Below, piece by piece: positions 61,427 to 64,000 of a stretch of DNA of 64,000 bases (within the stretch, counting starts at the first letter, position 1; the number at the start of each line of letters is the position of its first letter). A program made the translations under genes and the position numbers. The notes beneath the pieces were generated by a model. It saw only the letters and a program-made list of their open reading frames with translations, ran no database searches and was not told the DNA's origin. The stretch is from assembly GCA_035771165.1 (NCBI GenBank), contig JAWNZC010000285.1:1912501-1976500 (forward strand). The letters run 5' to 3'. The stretch comes from Paragorgia papillata. Its lineage: Eukaryota; Cnidaria; Anthozoa; Scleralcyonacea; Coralliidae.

Positions 61427-61628
61427 ATAGTTAAAGTTCAAAGACTCAACAGGTTTGATTAGACATTTTATTACTATTTAGTTTCGTGCCACAAATATTG
61501 TGTGGTACTCTTCAGATAAAATGGTTAGACCATTTTATCCGAAGAGTATGCGCACAATATTTGTGGCACGAAACTAAATAGTAATAAAATGTCTAATCAA
61601 ACCTGTTGAGTCTTTGAACTTTAACTAT
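61427..61628. mobile_element. ~200-bp near-perfect palindrome (foldback MITE)
   Basis: ATAGTTAAAGTTCAAAGACT at the left is the inverse of AGTCTTTGAACTTTAACTAT at the right. The halves pair almost throughout, around GGTTAGACC at 61527. A (TA)n tract precedes it. Confidence 0.88.
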
Positions 61629-63059
61629 AATATGCTCTGGATTCCCATCGAGCACTCTGCCAAAGGTTTTTACAACATCTTCTACAGTATTTAACAATTA
61701 AATTATGAGCTCAAAATTTCTGAGTGAATAGTTGACGAGAGTGGACAGCATTTGCAATAGTACACTAGTAAGTTTCTGCTATATATGGTAGCGAAGACTT
61801 TAAGGTAAAACTATACTTTATACTTTGTATATATATATATATATATATGCATGCTAAAACACAGATCACACATCTGGATATTTTAGAAAGTTGAACAGTT
61901 TGATTAATAAGACAAACTGATATAATACTAATAATATTCATTTGGTATAATTTTAGTGATATACAGATACTGCATATTCCTTATACCTTACTGAACATCC
62001 CTATATTCTAATTGTCTTCAAAATTATAAGAATTCTGCTAAGGAAAGTAGAATTTTCTGTCCAAATTGTTTGTTCGGTAACTGCAATCTTGTACTTTGGA
62101 GGAATGTGACCTTGGGAGGGAATCTTACTCTTGACCCTGGGAAGCTAGTCAGCTAGTTAGTAGGTCATTACTGAGAGCCCATTTGTGATACAGTATATGA
62201 TGGAAGATTAAGTCATATATATACTTTGTATATGTTTAATACATGTATTGACATTAATTTACACTCCACATGATTTTACTCTCTAAAGGGGAGGTAGCAA
62301 TGGTATTGAGTCAAATGATTATTACCCATTCCTGCCTGAGCCAGCCAATAATGTCCCCTTTATTGTTTTATTATGTTTATCAGCAGATGATTCCTCAGAC
62401 ACCCTATTGTAGGCATCAATGGGTTAAATGGATTGACTATTTAAACAAAGAAAAATCACAACAAAATCAAAATTTTAGCTTATAAATTGAAATTTTGAGT
62501 TTTGTTGCAAAGTGGTTAATATATACCTTTAAATATTTGATTTAATTAAATATTAGTTAACAAATTGTTGAACTAATGTTCTCATTCTACAGGACTGGAC
62601 TGGTACACATTGAGTGATGATGCGAAAGCCAACTTCTCAATGAAAGAAAAGGATTGTTGATGTCCAAGATGATTACACTGATGTTCCCTTGTGTCATTGC
62701 TGATTGGATTGTTGTTAAGTACACTTTGAAAATACCAACATTCTAAATATGTAATGTAGTATCCTATTCCTAAATGCTGAATGATGTATTTTGGATATAG
62801 ATGCAGAACCACATACATGTAACATGGTTAGGATTTTTAGCTTAGTTAATATTTGGGAATTTGAACTGCCAAAAATGGTTTGCTTATGACAATCGCCCCA
62901 TATACCATGTATATAACTAGTATTTATTATAGTAAGTGTATACTTTAATGTCATCCTGATGTAAACCCTCACAGTTTTTAAATATGTGTTAAAATATATT
63001 GAATATGTTGACATTAATGTTAAATGCTTTTAAAAATGTTTATTTTCTCTTCGTCATTG

Positions 63060-63400
63060 ATGTGCTGAATGACATGTTTCAGGGTGTGTTATTATGCACA
63101 CCTACATGTGTAAGATAACACACATCAGGGCATGTTGCATAACACACCTTTTTATTAACACCTATATATAACACATCTTAACATGTGTTATATAATGTAC
63201 CAAGGTGTGTGAAATAACACACTTTTTCACAAAACACAACTTACGGTGTGTCAAAGTTTGGACAAGCCAAAAAAAAACCTTACTAGATGTGTTTTTTAAC
63301 ATACCATAAGGTGTGCCTTTCAACACTTAAGGTGTGTTAGAAAACCTAACGTAAGGTGTGTTAACATTTGGACAAAAAAGGTGTGTTAATGTAGAATATT
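63060..63400. repeat. Dispersed GGTGTGTTA/TAACACACC words
   Basis: About a dozen copies of AAGGTGTGTT and its inverse occur in 340 bases, forming several small hairpins. From 63440 to 63640 a related style of TAGAATATTCTA palindromes takes over. Confidence 0.65.
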
Positions 63401-64000
63401 GTACTGCGTAACTATTGATAAAATGTTTTGTAGAGTATCTTGTAGAATTCCAAAGACTGTTCTATTGTATATCTTGTAAGATAGCTTATAGAATATTCTA
63501 AAGAATTTCTATTACATCTTATAGCATATCCTATAGAATATTCCATAGAGAATCCAATAGAATACATCCCAAAATCTAATAGAATATTCTATATAATTTT
63601 TTATGGAATATTCTATTGGATATTTTCGTAAGGAGAACTTGCTTTGTTTCTCTCACTGATGAATTTCCATAGGATTTGCTCAATAGGAAATCCTATAGGA
63701 ATTCCTATAGGATATTTGGGCAAAATCTAATAGGAATTCCTATAGGATTTCCTATTGAATCCTATAGGAATTCCTATAGGATTCAATAGGAAATCCTATA
63801 GGATTCAATAGGAATTCCTATAGGATTCTATAGGAATTCCTATAGGATTCAATAGGAATTCCTATAGGAATTCCTATAGGAAATTGGGCCAAAATCTTAT
63901 AGAAATTCCTATAGGAATTCCTATAGGATTTTCTATAGGAATTCCTATAGGATTTTTTCGTAAGGGAACGATACTATATCTTCTTTCATTTGACAACTGG

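Larger units (their letters stand above)
60120..62660 (+). ncRNA. Possible spliced transcript inside the TIR-bounded interval
   Basis: Good splice signals define three putative exons: one ending 60373 (AAG|GTAAGA), one at 60880-60945 (TTTTCTAG|...TTG|GTAAGT) and one starting 62593 (TTCTACAG|). A frame stays open across both junctions to a stop at 62658-62660 (about 45 codons), but has no ATG after its upstream stop, so coding is unproven. The region before exon 1 is relatively CpG-rich. A lncRNA or a 5' piece of a gene is possible. Confidence 0.3.
59344..63966. mobile_element. TIR-bounded interval with arrays of TTCCTATAGGAA palindromes, ~4.6 kb
   Basis: The left edge reads CCCTTACGAAAAAATCCTAT and the right edge is its inverse, ending ATTTTTTCGTAAGGG. 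Inside each edge are 300-400 bases of TTCCTATAGGAA and AATTCCTATAGGAATT words (59350-59745 and 63660-63955). This resembles a DNA transposon with repetitive subterminal regions. A third TATTTTCGTAAGG occurs at about 63622. I see no transposase; a target duplication is not clear. Confidence 0.6.

Overview
The window is eukaryotic, AT-rich and repeat-dense. It has spliced genes with GT-AG introns, non-LTR and LTR retrotransposons, DNA transposon remnants, foldback elements and (TA)n tracts. The families (a HECT ligase resembling the G2/M-phase-specific E3 genes, an intron-bearing integrase-core gene, a KIAA1586-like hAT relic and a Maverick/Polinton) suggest a marine invertebrate, most plausibly a cnidarian. 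That placement is inference from family distribution; no ribosomal or mitochondrial marker is present.

Layout. 0.8-3.3 kb: broken CR1-like LINE, minus strand. 3.77-9.05 kb: apparently complete Ty3/Gypsy element with matching 149-bp LTRs, a 5-bp target duplication and an unusual gag-PR-INT-RT-RH order, inserted into an older BED-finger relic. 9.6-13.8 kb: tandem repeats, duplicated zinc-finger fragments and a 20-bp minisatellite. 13.9-16.2 kb: three-exon integrase-core gene with one frameshift. 18.3-48.8 kb: a minus-strand HECT E3 ligase gene whose ten coding segments sum to 713 codons. Its introns hold a nested LINE and three foldback elements.

Centre. Exon 2 of the HECT gene is split by a 20,021-bp Polinton/adintovirus-like element (27800-47820) with 444-bp terminal inverted repeats, AG...CT ends and a 6-bp target duplication (GACCTC). 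It encodes a protein-primed DNA polymerase B, integrase, packaging ATPase, major capsid protein and a probable penton. Less usual cargo includes an archaeo-eukaryotic primase beside a protein-primed polymerase, a separate small PriCT-like protein, a TFIIB-like zinc-ribbon protein, a collagen-like fibre and a lectin-fold protein that share an N-terminal MSYYYGY tag, and a pair of paralogous NUMOD-like proteins. Nearly every gene has a TATAATAAA or AAATAAA word directly before its ATG. I could not find the usual adenain-type protease.

Right side. 48.8-49.6 kb: inverted duplication of the HECT gene's 5' region and an inverted copy of the 13.4-kb minisatellite. 51.2-52.7 kb: hAT transposase relic. 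54.2-59.0 kb: an AT-rich block of short, partly overlapping, frameshifted reading frames that I cannot assign, preceded by a cluster of CC(A/T)6GG palindromes; it is the most opaque part of the window. 59.3-64.0 kb: a 4.6-kb interval bounded by inverted arrays of TTCCTATAGGAA palindromes, containing possible splice sites, a foldback carrying a tRNA-like sequence and a 200-bp palindrome.
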